DNA from: Balneolaceae bacterium
GTDB lineage: Bacteria; Bacteroidota; Rhodothermia; Balneolales; Balneolaceae
Direction: 5' to 3'
DNA: 64,000 bases
Assembly (NCBI GenBank): GCA_034521495.1
Contig: JAXHMK010000010.1
Coordinates: forward strand, 806,001-870,000
Shown: positions 63,045-64,000 of the stretch, one piece after another
How the letters are laid out: each line of letters begins with the position of its first letter
How positions within the stretch are numbered: the stretch's first letter is position 1
Made by a program: the position numbers and the translations under genes
The notes under the pieces: model-generated
Databases searched by the model: none
What the model saw: only the letters and a program-made list of their open reading frames with translations
What the model was told of the DNA's origin: nothing

Positions 63045-64000
63045 TCAACTACATAATTTCTGATGAATTTTTATAAGTGCAAATTTGAATCGTAACTTTG
63101 CAGTCCTGTAAAAACCGACTTGTTTATTTAAAAATGAGATAATTTCTCCAAAATTCACACGCTCATTATTCGAAGCACCGTCCATTAACTTTAGTATAGA
63201 ATGATCAATCCATTGATTTAGATCACCAGTTTTAAAATTTCCATAGATCTCCGGATGATTTTTAATCAGTTTTAAGATTTTAACACGGTCTTTTTTGAAC
63301 CCCAGGTTTCGCAAGCAATTATTCGTCTCCTGTAAATTGTGCAATCGGGTTTTTAAAAGCATTTTAGGTAAAACATATAGATCACCAACTGCCAGTAACC
63401 TAAGCCATTGCTCCCAATCCAGACTACAATAGATGGATTCACTGAAAAGTCCCACTTTTCCCAGGTCACTTTTACGAAAGATCGTACAGGTCGGTCCTCC
63501 TATCCAATTGCCATATTTAAGAACACTTTCTCGTGCCTTTTGTCTATTCATCTTACCCGGGGGTTTATTCTCGCGGTGTATTAAAGGAAGATTTTCATAA
63601 TGAAGAACACGATCATATTTACCAAAAAAACCTTCAAATGTGGTGACAAGTGAAATATGATCATCTTGTTCCAGAACATCTGTAGCATCCCTTAGGTAGT
63701 TTTCCAATAGAATATCATCCTGACAAAGTATCTTTACATATTTCCCACTGGATTTTTTTATCCCATTATTCCAGTTACCTCCAATTCCAAGACGCCTATC
63801 ATTTTGAAAAAATGATACCTTTGGTTCATCCAGATATTGATCAATAATCTCAACTGTCAGATCATTCGATAAATCATCGCAGATGATCAATTCATAATCA
63901 TCAAATGTTTGGTTTAATACCGATTCTATCGTTTCCTTAAGAAATTTCTCGCCATTGTATGTTGGTATAATTACACTTACCAAAGGTGATTTGTCTTTAT
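63045..64000 (-). CDS. Glycosyltransferase family 2, start beyond right edge
   Basis: The frame is open to the right edge. The visible codons KDKSPLVSVIIPTYNG show that the true start lies a few residues beyond 64000, so the TTG at 63983 is not needed. GT2 motifs are LIICDDLSNDLTVEII, RLGIGGNWNNGIKKSSGKYV, LCQDDILLE (metal site) and the later CSLDWEQWLRLLAVGD. At least 318 residues are present with the normal stop at 63045. It is 37 bp upstream of the next GT2 on the same strand and so is part of the leftward polysaccharide operon. Confidence 0.88.
   Translation of the reverse strand, partial: KDKSPLVSVIIPTYNGEKFLKETIESVLNQTFDDYELIICDDLSNDLTVEIIDQYLDEPKVSFFQNDRRLGIGGNWNNGIKKSSGKYVKILCQDDILLENYLRDATDVLEQDDHISLVTTFEGFFGKYDRVLHYENLPLIHRENKPPGKMNRQKARESVLKYGNWIGGPTCTIFRKSDLGKVGLFSESIYCSLDWEQWLRLLAVGDLYVLPKMLLKTRLHNLQETNNCLRNLGFKKDRVKILKLIKNHPEIYGNFKTGDLNQWIDHSILKLMDGASNNERVNFGEIISFLNKQVGFYRTAKLRFKFALIKIHQKLCS

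Overview
The window looks like chromosomal DNA from a Bacteroidota-type bacterium, most likely the Balneolota/Rhodothermota side (inference). The signs are moderately A+T-rich DNA, few clear Shine-Dalgarno sequences, parA-parB followed by a DUF5683 gene, several large outer-membrane barrels, and a complete recC-recB-recD operon where Bacteroidota more often carry AddAB-type enzymes. No rRNA, tRNA, CRISPR array or prophage was seen.

Layout. 1-714 is the N-terminal third of a catalase-peroxidase running off the left edge. 0.9-6.2 kb holds a PAF-acetylhydrolase-like esterase, a small MotA/ExbB-type protein, a LytTR regulator, and a divergent pair formed by a choline-type Na+ symporter and phosphatidylcholine synthase, which reads as choline uptake plus use. 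6.5-12.9 kb is a phenylacetate operon, paaA-B-C-D-G-H-I, with hairpin repeats in most gaps, an antisense vapBC-type toxin-antitoxin pair inserted between paaG and paaH, and a frameshifted paaD. 13-36.6 kb is mostly housekeeping: a SpoIIE-type phosphatase, transketolase, a TPR protein, a LOG protein, DUF5683, ParB, ParA, an ECF sigma with its membrane partner, UvrC, a RluA-type enzyme, RmuC, DnaJ, GrpE, a VOC protein, an outer-membrane protein, RsmI, Lnt and DsbD. A redoxin and an IS110-family insertion sequence lie at 36.7-39.1 kb. RecD, RecB and RecC fill 39.2-47.7 kb.

47.9-64 kb is a surface-polysaccharide region. Its first half runs rightward (GT2, GT4, an alpha-barrel-like protein, a formyltransferase, a heparinase-like protein, GT4, a Wzi-like barrel). 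Its second half runs leftward (GT4, a glycosyltransferase, a Wzi-like barrel with an inserted LysM, GT4, two GT2). The halves converge at 56.54 kb, and the last GT2 runs off the right edge.

Two themes need caution or attention. First, at least seven genes are split by what look like single-base indels, often in homopolymers. This suggests sequence or assembly errors, although genuine decay or slippage cannot be excluded from one sequence. Second, the gaps carry several families of palindromic repeats and two compact elements (24694-24901 and 30039-30270). Each is closed by a long stem and holds nested hairpins. One hairpin of the second element has a relative beside the IS110 element with an identical loop and compensated stem changes. 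These are the best candidates here for undescribed structured RNAs or miniature mobile elements.
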